Below, one piece after another: positions 18,639-28,707 of a stretch of DNA of 64,000 nucleotides. The DNA is taken from assembly GCF_044597725.1 (NCBI RefSeq), contig NZ_CP139003.1, forward strand, positions 992,001 to 1,056,000. The letters are read 5' to 3'. Source of the stretch: Bermanella sp044597725. Its GTDB lineage: Bacteria; Pseudomonadota; Gammaproteobacteria; Pseudomonadales; Oceanobacteraceae. Positions within the stretch are counted from its first letter, which is position 1. Every line of letters starts with the position of its first letter. A program made the translations under genes and the position numbers. The notes below the pieces were generated by a model. That model searched no databases, had not been told where the DNA came from, and saw only the letters and a program-made list of their open reading frames with translations.

Positions 18639-19877
18639 ATGAAACGAAGTTATTTTTCTAGACGTGTTTTACTCGTTGTGGCTTTGTGTTTTTTCCCGCT
18701 TGTGAGTTATGCAGACACTTCCGATTGGAACAATTGGTTAATATCTCAGGTGAGGCAACATCCGGATATTCGTGCTGCCCAAGAGCAACTATTGGGTGTC
18801 AATGCTAGTGCTGATGCATTAATGAAGCCTATCCATAACCCGGAGCTGTTTACTGGCGTGGGACGTAGCGGTAATGAAAAGAGTTATCAAGTGGGTGTAC
18901 AGCAGACTATAGACATATGGGATAGGCGTGGTGCACAGCAACATCAAGCTGAATTCATGCAAATTGCAGCCACAGCAGAATATGAAAGGCAATTGTTAAA
19001 TCACGCCAGTCAGGCAATTGCGGCACTGGTGAAATGGGCTGCGGCTAAACGTACTTCTGAGGTTGCTCAGACGCAACAAAAACAGCTGAATGCTCTGCTT
19101 GAATTAGTGGAAACACGCCAACGGGCAGGTGATCTAGGTAGTATTGATGCCGAGCTTACGTTTTTGTCGTTATCACAAAAGCTAACTCAAGTGGCAGAAA
19201 TAGAAGCGGATTTACAAAAAGCAGAGAGTAAGGTACGTGAGTTGCTTCCAGGGTGGTCCCCTGAGAGAGGCCAGATTCCTAGTGATTTTTGGCCTGTTCG
19301 CCCTCGTTTAGCTACGGACCAAGTTCTATTGAAGCATCCCAAGGTGGCTACTGCTCATGCTCGTTGGCAATCTCTTAAAAAACAAGCAGAGGTTGCTAGG
19401 CGAAGCGCGCGAGCTGAACCTACTATCGGATTTAACGCTGGCCGCGATGAAGGTCAGAACACTATGGGACTGAGCTTATCGATTCCATTGAATGTACGTA
19501 ATAACTTTAATGCGGAAACCCGTGCAGCGAATCAGGTATCACTAGAGGCTGAAGCAAAGTTTCGAGCGATGTATCGCAGGCAGCGCTTTGAGTGGCAATC
19601 GGCTTATGCAGCATGGCAACGATTTGAACAACAGTACCGTCGATGGCAAAACGAGGTGCAAGGTAGAGTCGAGAGTAGCGCGGAACTCTTACAACGACAG
19701 TGGAGTGCAGGCGATCTCTCTACCACTGACTACTTGATGGCATTAAATCAACGTGCTGAAAGCCTTGTGGCTGGTATCGAATTGGAAAAACAAACTCGTC
19801 TTACGCTCACCGAGGTTCTTGAGAAATCAGGCTGGATTATGAGCATGGTAATGCCTTCGGCAACGTTAAGAAATTAA
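18639..19877 (+). CDS. czcC: Czc-type outer-membrane channel protein
   Basis: Outer-membrane factor (TolC-like) of a tripartite heavy-metal efflux pump, 412 residues. I chose the ATG at 18639 because AGGAG lies 8 bases upstream and the protein then starts with a signal peptide (MKRSYFSRRVLLVVALCFFP, cleaved near SYA-DT). The body is dominated by long heptad-rich helices (residues 60-200 and 260-400), as in the two repeats of the TolC family. VGVQQTIDIWDRRGAQ matches the CzcC motif with a conserved Asp-Arg-Arg. It is the first of three adjacent genes, 15 bp before czcB. Expected to export Co/Zn/Cd-type cations. Confidence 0.88.
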   Translation: MKRSYFSRRVLLVVALCFFPLVSYADTSDWNNWLISQVRQHPDIRAAQEQLLGVNASADALMKPIHNPELFTGVGRSGNEKSYQVGVQQTIDIWDRRGAQQHQAEFMQIAATAEYERQLLNHASQAIAALVKWAAAKRTSEVAQTQQKQLNALLELVETRQRAGDLGSIDAELTFLSLSQKLTQVAEIEADLQKAESKVRELLPGWSPERGQIPSDFWPVRPRLATDQVLLKHPKVATAHARWQSLKKQAEVARRSARAEPTIGFNAGRDEGQNTMGLSLSIPLNVRNNFNAETRAANQVSLEAEAKFRAMYRRQRFEWQSAYAAWQRFEQQYRRWQNEVQGRVESSAELLQRQWSAGDLSTTDYLMALNQRAESLVAGIELEKQTRLTLTEVLEKSGWIMSMVMPSATLRN

Positions 19878-19892
19878 ATAGGAATACTAAAA

Positions 19893-21185
19893 ATGAATAA
19901 AATTTTGATAGTAGTTTTGATTGCCGGCACTGTGGTAGCGACTTTATTACATGCTAGTGAAGATAAGCATAATCACGAGCACGAACAAGAAGCAGAGGTT
20001 AGTTCTAGCGAGCATCAAGAGCAAGAAAGTCATGAAGATCATGATACTCATGATCAGCATAACCCCGATTCTGATCATTCTCATAGTGAACACAATAAGG
20101 GTAATCTGAAACAACACAACCATGAGGAGGGTGGTGAAAAAAGAAAAGATGATCATGGTAGTCACGAAGGAACGACGTCAGCATCACTCAATTCAAAGCA
20201 GATGAACTTGGCTGATATTCAGGTGAGTTCAATAGTGCCTAAAAAGGTTGATTATAAACTATATGCTCCTGGTGAGGTTCTCTCCAATGGTTATACTAGT
20301 TATCAGGTTTCGCCACGTGTTGCTTCTGTGGTTTTGCGACGACACGTCGCTTTGGGTGATCATGTTAAGCAGGGACAGTCCCTCGCTACTCTCTTTAGTG
20401 AGCTTGTGGCTAGTGCTCAAGCCGACTATCGTATAGCGTGGCCTGAATGGCAGAGGGTTCAGGAGCTTGGGCGCAAAGCCGTCGGTGAGCAGCGTTACAT
20501 CACGGCTAAAACGAATTTAGAGGCGGCCCGAGCAACTTTAATGGCGTACGGTCTTTCTGCTTCGGATCTGAAATCATTAGTGGCAGTTAATCAATCAGAA
20601 ACATTGGGTGAATACACTCTCCGAGCTAAAATTGATGGAGCTGTTCTGAGCGATGACTTTGAACAAGGGCAACGTATCGAAGCGGGAGTTCCTTTAATAG
20701 CGTTGGCTGACGAACGAAAGCTTTGGGTAGAGGCGCATCTACCATCTAGCATGACGTTAAATATCGATACTGGAATGCAAGCTGAAGTCGTAGTAGGAGA
20801 TGTACGTGTCCAGGCTTCAGTTACTCAGGAGGCACATACTATTGACCCTGTCACCCGAACACGAACAGTGCGCCTATCTGTGAATAATCCAGAACATAGG
20901 TTACATCCCGGTCAGTTTGCAGAGGTTTTATTTCAATTCCGTACCTTGAAACCTATTTTGGCTGTGCCCGAAACTGCATTAATGAGAAGTGCAGATGGTG
21001 ATTGGACTGTATTTGTAGAACATCATCCTGGTGAGTTTAAGCCGGTTGAAGTGGAGCTGGGTCGCGCGCTTGGGACTCTACGTGAAATAAATGGTATTGA
21101 GCCTGGGCTAAAAATAGTTACTCGTGGAGCGTTTTTTGTTGCCTCACAGATCGCCAAAGGCGGCTTTGATCCTCACAACCACTAA
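19893..21185 (+). CDS. czcB: Czc-type periplasmic adaptor with His-rich N-terminus
   Basis: Membrane-fusion protein of 430 residues linking the inner-membrane pump to the outer-membrane channel. A signal or anchor at residues 3-20 is followed by an extraordinary His/Asp/Glu/Ser-rich stretch (about residues 25-95, over 20 histidines) likely to capture or buffer metal ions. Then come the biotinyl-lipoyl half-motifs (SPRVASVVLRRHVALGDHVKQGQ and later LRAKIDGAVLSDDFEQGQRIEAG), an alpha-hairpin, and the beta-barrel/MP-proximal domain ending GAFFVASQIAKGGFDPHNH. CzcB-type adaptors often have such histidine tails. Spacing of 15 bp on both sides shows an operon with czcC and czcA. Confidence 0.9.
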   Translation: MNKILIVVLIAGTVVATLLHASEDKHNHEHEQEAEVSSSEHQEQESHEDHDTHDQHNPDSDHSHSEHNKGNLKQHNHEEGGEKRKDDHGSHEGTTSASLNSKQMNLADIQVSSIVPKKVDYKLYAPGEVLSNGYTSYQVSPRVASVVLRRHVALGDHVKQGQSLATLFSELVASAQADYRIAWPEWQRVQELGRKAVGEQRYITAKTNLEAARATLMAYGLSASDLKSLVAVNQSETLGEYTLRAKIDGAVLSDDFEQGQRIEAGVPLIALADERKLWVEAHLPSSMTLNIDTGMQAEVVVGDVRVQASVTQEAHTIDPVTRTRTVRLSVNNPEHRLHPGQFAEVLFQFRTLKPILAVPETALMRSADGDWTVFVEHHPGEFKPVEVELGRALGTLREINGIEPGLKIVTRGAFFVASQIAKGGFDPHNH

Positions 21186-21200
21186 GCGATAGGATAAAAC

Positions 21201-24200
21201 ATGTTTAACAAAATTATTGATTGGGCGGTTTTCAACCGGTTACTGGTGGTGATCGCGCTTCTTGCACTAATGGTCGGTGCAATTTTTATCATTCCTAAAT
21301 TAAATTTAGATGCTTTTCCTGATGTCACTAATGTGCAGGTATCGGTTAATACGGAGGCACCAGGCTTGGCAGCCGAAGAGGTTGAGCAGCTTATTACTTA
21401 TCCTATTGAGGCTGTAATGTACGCCTTGCCAGATGTGGAAGAAGTACGTTCCATTTCAAAAACAGGTTTATCGGGTGTGACTGTAGTATTTAAAGAAGGT
21501 ACGGATATTTACTTTGCTCGCCAATTAGTGTTTGAACGACTGCAAGCAGCTAAGGAATTAATTCCAGCTGGAGTTGGTACACCTGAAATGGGGCCAAACA
21601 CATCTGGTCTTGGTCAGGTTTATCAATATTTGCTTATTGCAGACCCAAGCGCTGGTTTGGATGCCATGGAATTACGTAGTCTGAACGACTGGGTTGTTAA
21701 ATTACTTTTAATTCCTGCTAACGGTGTGACTGATGTGCTTTCTTTTGGTGGTGAGGTGCGCCAGTATCAAGTCAACCTAAACCCTTCTAAGCTTTTGGGT
21801 TATGGATTAACTCAAAAGGATGTCATGAATGCATTAGGTCAGAACAATACTAATGCTGGTGGTTGGTATATGAATCGTGGTCAAGAACAATTAGTTATTC
21901 GTGGTACTGGTTGGTTGGATCACGGTTTAGAGGGGTTGCAACAAATTCGACAAGTACCTGTTAAAACAGTGAGTGGTACAACTATTACCGTATCTGATCT
22001 AGCAGAAGTCACACTAGGTAGTGAGATTCGTCAAGGTGCCGTGACAATGTCGCGAAAAAACGCCAATGGGAAAGTGGAGAATTTAGGCGAGGTAGTATCT
22101 GGTATTGTATTGAAGCGTATGGGTGCGAATACCAAGGCTACGATAGATGCTGTGAAAAGTCGTATCGAACGTATTAATCAAGCATTACCCAAGGGAGTAA
22201 GATTCGAAGCTTACTATGATCAGGCTGATTTAGTTAGTAAAGCGGTAGACACTGTTGCCAATGCTTTGTTATTGGCGTTTATCTTTATAGTTGTAATTCT
22301 CGCGTTATTTTTGATGAATTTGCGCGCCACATTCTTAGTGTTGATTTCAATACCTATTTCTATAGGTATTGCTTTAATGGTCATGTCTTGGTTTGGCCTG
22401 TCGGCCAATCTAATGTCTTTAGGCGGTATCGCTGTCGCTATAGGTATGTTGGTTGATGGCTCGGTTGTAATGGTGGAAAATATGTTCAAACATCTTACAC
22501 ATCCCGATGCTGAACATGATTCTCAAAGGCAGTCTCGAGTTGATTCTGATGATGAAGATCCTGCGGATGCTCCTCATGATCATCATGGTATCGCTTTACG
22601 ATTGCAGGAAGCTGGCAAGGAAGTGGCACGTCCGATATTTTTTGCCACTGCCATCATTTTAGTTGTGTTTATGCCTTTATTCAGCTTTGAAGGCGTAGAA
22701 GCTAAACTATTTCAACCAATGGCCATAAGTATTATGTTGGCTATGGTTTCTGCTGTGTTGGTGGCATTAATTATAGTGCCAGCATTGGCCACCTATCTCT
22801 TTCGAACAGGTGTGCGTCAACGTGAAAGTTTTGTATTGAAACCGCTCGATGTTTTATACCGCAAAGGATTGTCATGGGCGATGAATAATAGCAAAGTAGT
22901 TATTGGTACTGCTGTCTTCTTAGTCCTGGTTGCTGCACTAATTCTTCCTCGTTTAGGAACAGAGTTTGTGCCCGAACTCGAAGAAGGCACAATTAATATG
23001 AGGGTCACTTTAGCACCGTCTTCTAGTTTAGACACTGCTTTAGAAGTAGCACCCAAACTGGAGTCCATGTTAATGGAATTCCCTGAGGTAACTTATGCCT
23101 TGTCGCGTATTGGCCGTGCCGAAATTGGTGGTGATCCTGAACCAGTAAACAATATAGAAATTTACATTGGTCTAAAACCTGTCTCAGAGTGGGAAAGCGC
23201 TGATAACCGGTACGAATTACAAGCCTTATTTGAGCAGAAAATGGAACAACACCCTGGCTTATTATTTAATTTTTCCCAACCTATTGCGACTCGTGTGGAT
23301 GAGTTGTTATCGGGTGTGAAAGCACAGCTCGCCATAAAATTATTTGGCCCAGATTTGCAGTTATTAAGTGAAAAAGGGCAAGAAATTGAGTCCGTTGTAA
23401 AAGACATCCAAGGTGCCAGAGATGTGGCAATGGAACAAATAACTGGAGAGTCTCAGTTGGTTGTAAAACCAAACCGTCGTGCATTATCGCGTTATGGTTT
23501 ATCTGTGGGTGATGTTATGAATTTGGTGAGCAATGGCTTAGGTGGGTCAAGTGCCGGGCAAGTTATCAATGGAAATGAGCGCTATGATATTTATGTCAGA
23601 ATTGAAGAACAATATCGTAAAAATAGTCAAGCAATTTCTGATTTACGCCTGCAAACTCCTACAGGAGCATGGGTGAGACTTGGTGATGTAGCTGAAGTAA
23701 CAATATCTTCGGGCCCACCACAGGTGCGTCGTGATGATGTTCAACGTCGAGTGGTGATTCAGGCAAACGTTCAAGGCCGTGATATGGGTAGTGTAGTTGC
23801 TGACATCCGTAAGCAAGTTGCCAAACGAGTAGATCTACCCACTGGTTATTCGGTTGATATTGGTGGTCAGTTCGAAAACCAACAACGAGCACAGAAACGT
23901 TTATCGCTGGTGGTTCCAATTTCGCTAGGGTTAATAGCGTTACTACTTTATTTTGCGTTTGCTTCGGTTGGTCAAGCCATGTTAATTCTGGTGAATGTCC
24001 CTCTAGCCATAATCGGAGGCGTTTTTTCACTATGGATTTCTGGTCAATATCTCTCGGTACCTAGTTCGGTAGGTTTCATAACGCTATTTGGGGTAGCTGT
24101 ATTGAATGGTGTTGTCATGGTTGAAAGTATTAATCAGCGAATATTGGATGGTTTAAAGGTTTCAGATGCGGTGTTTGATGGTGCAGTATCAAGGTTAAGA

Positions 24201-24398
24201 CCTGTTCTTATGACAGCTATTACTTCGGCATTAGGATTAATCCCGATGCTATTATCGAATGGCGTTGGAGCAGAAATTCAGAAACCCCTAGCTAGCGTCA
24301 TTGTAGGGGGGCTAGTAACAGCTACCTTCTTGACACTGTTTGTACTTCCTGTGTTGTTTTCCTGGTTCTCAAAAGGCAAGTTAAACGATATGACATAA
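21201..24398 (+). CDS. czcA: Heavy-metal RND efflux pump (CzcA family)
   Basis: A 1065-residue proton-driven inner-membrane pump of the HME-RND family with 12 spans and two large periplasmic loops. It starts MFNKIIDWAVFNRLLVV, then NLDAFPDVTNVQV and ITYPIEAVMYALPDVEEVRS. The fourth-span signature reads AIGMLVDGSVVMVEN, unlike the DFG..VDGA form of classical CzcA: the first acidic residue is Ala, as in CusA-like or HME3 pumps, so cation choice is uncertain. After this span is an unusual ~30-residue insertion rich in His and Asp (PDAEHDSQ...DDEDPADAPHDHHG) facing the cytoplasm. It is flanked by czcB and the czcD-type gene. Confidence 0.93.
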   Translation: MFNKIIDWAVFNRLLVVIALLALMVGAIFIIPKLNLDAFPDVTNVQVSVNTEAPGLAAEEVEQLITYPIEAVMYALPDVEEVRSISKTGLSGVTVVFKEGTDIYFARQLVFERLQAAKELIPAGVGTPEMGPNTSGLGQVYQYLLIADPSAGLDAMELRSLNDWVVKLLLIPANGVTDVLSFGGEVRQYQVNLNPSKLLGYGLTQKDVMNALGQNNTNAGGWYMNRGQEQLVIRGTGWLDHGLEGLQQIRQVPVKTVSGTTITVSDLAEVTLGSEIRQGAVTMSRKNANGKVENLGEVVSGIVLKRMGANTKATIDAVKSRIERINQALPKGVRFEAYYDQADLVSKAVDTVANALLLAFIFIVVILALFLMNLRATFLVLISIPISIGIALMVMSWFGLSANLMSLGGIAVAIGMLVDGSVVMVENMFKHLTHPDAEHDSQRQSRVDSDDEDPADAPHDHHGIALRLQEAGKEVARPIFFATAIILVVFMPLFSFEGVEAKLFQPMAISIMLAMVSAVLVALIIVPALATYLFRTGVRQRESFVLKPLDVLYRKGLSWAMNNSKVVIGTAVFLVLVAALILPRLGTEFVPELEEGTINMRVTLAPSSSLDTALEVAPKLESMLMEFPEVTYALSRIGRAEIGGDPEPVNNIEIYIGLKPVSEWESADNRYELQALFEQKMEQHPGLLFNFSQPIATRVDELLSGVKAQLAIKLFGPDLQLLSEKGQEIESVVKDIQGARDVAMEQITGESQLVVKPNRRALSRYGLSVGDVMNLVSNGLGGSSAGQVINGNERYDIYVRIEEQYRKNSQAISDLRLQTPTGAWVRLGDVAEVTISSGPPQVRRDDVQRRVVIQANVQGRDMGSVVADIRKQVAKRVDLPTGYSVDIGGQFENQQRAQKRLSLVVPISLGLIALLLYFAFASVGQAMLILVNVPLAIIGGVFSLWISGQYLSVPSSVGFITLFGVAVLNGVVMVESINQRILDGLKVSDAVFDGAVSRLRPVLMTAITSALGLIPMLLSNGVGAEIQKPLASVIVGGLVTATFLTLFVLPVLFSWFSKGKLNDMT

Positions 24399-24442
24399 AC
24401 GTGTATTCGCCCTTTCCTCTATGGTGAGGGCGATTATCAAGA

Positions 24443-25339
24443 ATGGAATTGTCTATGCATCAACATAATCATAAACATCACTATGATGAAAGTTCCAGCA
24501 GGATAGGGTTAGCATTTTTTCTGAATGCAATCTTTACTATTATTGAGTTTATAGGTGGGTGGTTAACTAATAGTACGGCAATAATGGCTGACGCTGTTCA
24601 TGACTTAGGAGATAGCCTTTCGATTGGAAGTGCTTGGCTATTAAACCGGTTGGGAAAGAAATCTGCCAATGGTGAGTTTACTTATGGCTATCGTCGATTA
24701 TCTCTTCTTGGCGCTTTAATCAATGGTTTGGTACTGATCGTTGGCTCTTTATGGATATTAAGTGAAGCTATTCCTCGATTAATGGATCCAGTGATGCCTG
24801 TTACTGAAGGTATGCTTGGGCTGGCAATTCTTGGTATTGCTGTGAATGGTTATGCAGCATTTAAATTAAACTCGGGAAAAACACTAAATGAAAAGATACT
24901 CAATTGGCACTTATTAGAAGATGTTTTGGGTTGGGTAGCTGTTTTTATTGTATCTATTATTTTGTTATTCTTTCAGTGGCCAATATTAGACCCAATACTA
25001 TCAATTTTCTTTACAATTTTTATATTGATTAATGTTGGCCGCAATTTCTACTCAACAATTAAACTGTTTCTTCAAGCTGTCCCCGATCCTCGAATCATAG
25101 ATAGAGTGCGCGAAATACTCTTAGAATTTAATGAAGTAGATGGTGTACATCATTTGCATTTTTGGTCCCTTGATGGTGAACGTAATGTCATGACTGTTCA
25201 TGTTGAACTGGAAAAATCATATGATGCGGCCAGTTTATTGAATTTAAAGATAAAGATTTCCGAGAGTTTGGAGTGTTTTGAACTAGAGCATACGACTATA
25301 GAGTTCGAGTTTCCTGATGAGGTTTGTCGAGATCAATAA
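24443..25339 (+). CDS. czcD: Cation diffusion facilitator (CzcD/ZitB-like)
   Basis: An inner-membrane Zn2+/Cd2+/Co2+:H+ antiporter of the CDF family, 298 residues, with six spans and a cytoplasmic C-terminal domain. The metal-site residues are visible as ADAVHDLGD in span 2 and HLLEDVLGW in span 5. The C-terminus contains VDGVHHLHFWSLDGE, a typical CDF regulatory zinc-binding fold. The N-terminus is His-rich (MHQHNHKHHYDE). An ATG at 24455, 12 bp into the frame, is an equally good start. It lies 44 bp after czcA and probably shares regulation. It moves cytoplasmic metal to the periplasm, where CzcCBA can take it out. Confidence 0.9.
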   Translation: MELSMHQHNHKHHYDESSSRIGLAFFLNAIFTIIEFIGGWLTNSTAIMADAVHDLGDSLSIGSAWLLNRLGKKSANGEFTYGYRRLSLLGALINGLVLIVGSLWILSEAIPRLMDPVMPVTEGMLGLAILGIAVNGYAAFKLNSGKTLNEKILNWHLLEDVLGWVAVFIVSIILLFFQWPILDPILSIFFTIFILINVGRNFYSTIKLFLQAVPDPRIIDRVREILLEFNEVDGVHHLHFWSLDGERNVMTVHVELEKSYDAASLLNLKIKISESLECFELEHTTIEFEFPDEVCRDQ

Positions 25340-25426
25340 TATGATGGAGGTAACCCTATTAATATTGACGCAAGCGTAATAGCTTCCTAAAACTATTGCT
25401 CAGAAATGATTTTGAAGAGTAATTTT

Positions 25427-25472
25427 TACCTGTTTTTAGCTTGTTCTCTAAAAGCAGGTTTCAAAACAGGTA
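25427..25472. terminator. Inverted repeat between czcD and gdhA ends
   Basis: TACCTGTTTT and AAAACAGGTA form a 10-bp stem enclosing 26 bases, with an internal AGCAGG motif. It lies between convergent genes and may serve both, but the loop is large and there is no canonical GC stem plus T-run. Confidence 0.4.
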
Positions 25473-25477
25473 GCTAA

Positions 25478-26839
25478 TTAACCTACGCCCTGTGCAACGA
25501 GGGCATCGGCCACACGAGTAAAGGCGGCAATATTGGCGCCTTTACGATAATGAATAAAGTTATCTTGCTGTTGGCCATGCTCAACACATTGTTGGTGAAT
25601 GCGTTTCATAATGGATTTAAGTTGTTGGTCTAAATCTTCATATTGCATGGGTACAAACGCAGCATTTTGCGACATTTCTAAACCCGAGAGTGCAACGCCC
25701 CCTGCGTTAGAGGCTTTACCTGGTGCGTGCAGAATGTTTTTGTCTTCAAAATATTTTATTGCATCTTGAGTACAGGGCATATTGGCACCTTCCGCTACTA
25801 ATAATATGCCTTGTTCAATTAATTGCTTGGCATCATTTTCATCGAGTTCATTTTGTGTAGCACAAGGTAAGGCGATATCTGATTTTACAAACCATGCTTT
25901 TTTATTTTTGTGCCAAGTAACATCGCTATTTCCCTCAAGGCTTTTGAGTAAATCGGTAGAGTTTTGATGACAATGACTTAACCGGTTTATAAGTGTTTTA
26001 ATTTGCTCTTCACTAAATCCGTTATCATTACTCAATACACCTTTGCTGGACGAAAGAGCTACTACACTGGCTCCCATTTGTATTGCTTTCAGTGCAGCAT
26101 GTAAGGCGACATTGCCAGCACCAGAGATAGCCACTTTTTTATTTTGCCAAGTTTCATTAATCGAATTTAGCATCTCGTTAACAAAATAGATTAAACCAAA
26201 GCCTGTGGCTTCAAGCCGCACATGGCTGCCACCAAATTCAATATCTTTACCCGTTAGGGTTCCGCTAAATTGGTTTGCAATACGGCGATATTGGCCAAAT
26301 AGGTAACCAATTTCGCGACTAGAAACATTGATATCACCAGCAGGAACATCTGTGTTTTCGCCAATATGCCGATATAATTCATTCATGAATGCTTGGCAAA
26401 ATCGCATAATTTCACCATCACTGCATTCCCTCGGATCAAAATCAGCACCTCCTTTTGCGCCACCAATGGGTAGATGTGTTAATGCATTTTTAAAGGTTTG
26501 TTCAAAACCAAGGAATTTGAGTACAGATTCGTTAACACTGGGATGAAAACGAATTCCACCTTTATAGGGGCCTATGGCGCCACAGTATTGCACGCGCCAG
26601 CCTCGGTTAATACGAACTTGGCCTTTGTCATCCTGCCAACAAACTCGAAAGGATATGACTCTATCTGGCTCTGTAAGACGCTGTAATACCTGCCATTTCT
26701 GATAGATCTCTGAAGTATCCACAAGGTCAAAAATATCGTCTGTAAGCTCTCTAACGGCTTGAATGAACTCTTCTTGGCCATTATTACGATTCTCGAACCA
26801 CGTATAAAAATTATGCTTGTTATCTTTTTTCGAAGTCAT
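25478..26839 (-). CDS. gdhA: NADP-type glutamate dehydrogenase
   Basis: A hexameric cytoplasmic enzyme converting 2-oxoglutarate, ammonia and NADPH to glutamate. The protein has 453 residues from the ATG at 26837-26839; the upstream TTG (26845) is too close to the AGGAA site. Family motifs are PYKGGIRFHPSVNESVLKFLGFEQ, the catalytic lysine region PIGGAKGGADFDPR, DINVSSREIGYLFGQYRR, and the Rossmann fold VAISGAGNVALHAALKA. The length fits the ~450-residue NADP-dependent class. A monocistronic gene, convergent with czcD and divergent from the ThDP enzyme. Confidence 0.95.
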   Translation of the reverse strand: MTSKKDNKHNFYTWFENRNNGQEEFIQAVRELTDDIFDLVDTSEIYQKWQVLQRLTEPDRVISFRVCWQDDKGQVRINRGWRVQYCGAIGPYKGGIRFHPSVNESVLKFLGFEQTFKNALTHLPIGGAKGGADFDPRECSDGEIMRFCQAFMNELYRHIGENTDVPAGDINVSSREIGYLFGQYRRIANQFSGTLTGKDIEFGGSHVRLEATGFGLIYFVNEMLNSINETWQNKKVAISGAGNVALHAALKAIQMGASVVALSSSKGVLSNDNGFSEEQIKTLINRLSHCHQNSTDLLKSLEGNSDVTWHKNKKAWFVKSDIALPCATQNELDENDAKQLIEQGILLVAEGANMPCTQDAIKYFEDKNILHAPGKASNAGGVALSGLEMSQNAAFVPMQYEDLDQQLKSIMKRIHQQCVEHGQQQDNFIHYRKGANIAAFTRVADALVAQGVG

Positions 26840-26990
26840 TAGCAATTTCCTATTGGGCCAAAAGTAACTGCTACGGTATAAAAATAATAGCCGATTACTT
26901 TTTCTTTGCCTTTATTAAGTTTTAATTAAATTTGACCATTTTTCTTTGTTGCTGCACTGTATAAATAAATCATCAAAGGGAGCGTGCCAA

Positions 26991-28658
26991 ATGAAAGTGT
27001 CTGATCTGTTTGTTCATATTCTTAAGCAACACGGTGTTAAATACATTTTCGGTATTCCTGGCGATGCAATAAATGACTTAATGGAATCGGTACGTCAATC
27101 GGATGGCATTGAATTTATTCAAGTAAAACATGAAGAAGCAGGCGCATTAGCAGCTTCAATACAAGCAAAGCTAACAGGTAAGTTAACCGCTTGTGTAGGT
27201 ACCAGTGGTCCCGGTGCTATTCATTTATTAAACGGCTTGTACGATGCAAAAATGGATCATGCGCCGGTTATTGCCATTACTGGTCAAGTAGAAACTCAGT
27301 ACATTGGTACTTCATATCATCAAGAGGTCGATCTACAACGTCTCTTTTCTGATGTTTCGGTTTATAGTCAAACCGTGACAACGCCAGCACAGTTACCCGA
27401 CGTCATGCTCGAAGGCTGTCGTGCGGCAATTGCCAATAGGGCTGTTGCGCACATAAATTTACCCGGTGATATTGCACAAAAGTCTGTTGATAAAAATGTT
27501 ACAGATCTTTCTGATACTATTTTTGAAAGTAAAACAGTGCCATCGGTAAGTGACTGTAGTGATGCAGTTAACCTTGTTTCACAAGCAAAGCGTATTGTTA
27601 TTTTAGCCGGAATTGGTGTTGCAGAGGCAAAAGATGCAGTCATCGATTTATCGAGTCGTTTACACGCTCCCATTGTTCGTACGTTACGGGCAAAAGATGT
27701 TATTGACGATGATCACCCTAACTGTATTGGTGGATTAGGTTTATTAGGAGGAAAACCAGCAATAGAGGCCATGAGCGATTGTGATTTATTAATTATGGTG
27801 GGTACTGATTTTCCTTATAAAGAGTTTTATCCCGCTAAAGCCAATGTAATACAAATCGATCTTGAAGCCACGCAAATAGGTAAACGGCATCCAGTTGATA
27901 TTGGTTTAGTGGGCCATGCTCGCTGGGTTCTTGAAGCACTTTTGGCCAACCTTGAGCAACGTACAGATGATACGTTTATGCGCATGCTGTGTGATGAAAT
28001 GTCCGCGTGGGAAAAACAGCAATATAACGATGAAACCAATGATGCCCATCCAATTAAGCCGCAAAAACTAATTCATGAAATAGCCAATCATGCACCAGAA
28101 GATTGTATTTTTGTGTGTGATACCGGGACAGTAAACGCATGGACAGCACGGCATTTAAGAGTTAAGCCTAAGCAACGTTTTACCTTGTCTTCGGCCTTAG
28201 GAACTATGGGCGTTGGGTTACCCGGGGCAATTGGTGCCAAGCTTGCCTACCCTGATCAAACCGTTATGGCATTGGTTGGTGATGGTGGTTTTGCCATGAC
28301 CATGAGTGACCTAGTAACGGCTGTGAATTACAAACTGCCCATGGTTATTATGATTTTAAACAACAGTAAATTAGGGTTTATCAAGTTAGAACAAGAAGCA
28401 GCCGGCTTGCCTGCTTTTGGAATTGATTTAGACAATGTCGACTTTGTTGCTTTTGCCCATGCATGCGGTGCTGACGGTATTGATGTAGAACATAGCGAAA
28501 ACTTGGGCAGTGCGATAGAACAGGCGTTACTTGCAGAGAGACCGTTTATTGTTAATGTTAAAGTTAATCCAGATGAATTAATCATGCCACCTAAAATCGA
28601 AGCGAGCCAAGCATTCAATTTTGTTAAAGCCAAAGCAAAAGAGTGGTTAGGTCAGTAG
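26991..28658 (+). CDS. poxB: ThDP-dependent pyruvate oxidase/dehydrogenase (PoxB-like)
   Basis: A 555-residue thiamine-diphosphate enzyme of the pyruvate oxidase / acetolactate synthase superfamily. The N-terminal domain has GIPGDAINDLME and the ThDP-activating Glu in VKHEEAGALAA (near residue 48). The centre has the FAD-type domain. The C-terminal domain has VGDGGFAMTMSDLVTAVNYKLPM with the Mg/ThDP motif GDGG...N (near residue 430). The overall pattern is closest to PoxB, which oxidises pyruvate to acetate and CO2, passing electrons to quinone. The C-terminal amphipathic helix that tethers PoxB to the membrane is plausible but not certain. The ATG at 26991 with GGGAG is preferred over an upstream alternative. 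A glyoxylate carboligase or sulfoacetaldehyde relative cannot be ruled out. Confidence 0.82.
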   Translation: MKVSDLFVHILKQHGVKYIFGIPGDAINDLMESVRQSDGIEFIQVKHEEAGALAASIQAKLTGKLTACVGTSGPGAIHLLNGLYDAKMDHAPVIAITGQVETQYIGTSYHQEVDLQRLFSDVSVYSQTVTTPAQLPDVMLEGCRAAIANRAVAHINLPGDIAQKSVDKNVTDLSDTIFESKTVPSVSDCSDAVNLVSQAKRIVILAGIGVAEAKDAVIDLSSRLHAPIVRTLRAKDVIDDDHPNCIGGLGLLGGKPAIEAMSDCDLLIMVGTDFPYKEFYPAKANVIQIDLEATQIGKRHPVDIGLVGHARWVLEALLANLEQRTDDTFMRMLCDEMSAWEKQQYNDETNDAHPIKPQKLIHEIANHAPEDCIFVCDTGTVNAWTARHLRVKPKQRFTLSSALGTMGVGLPGAIGAKLAYPDQTVMALVGDGGFAMTMSDLVTAVNYKLPMVIMILNNSKLGFIKLEQEAAGLPAFGIDLDNVDFVAFAHACGADGIDVEHSENLGSAIEQALLAERPFIVNVKVNPDELIMPPKIEASQAFNFVKAKAKEWLGQ

Positions 28659-28707
28659 ATATTCTGTTAATATTGAGTTTTACTAAACACAATATTAAAG
28701 CGTATTC

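Noticed and set aside
20005..20187. Minus-strand frames in the His-rich part of czcB
   Set aside because: They result from repetitive CAT/GAT codons on the coding strand and have no independent support.
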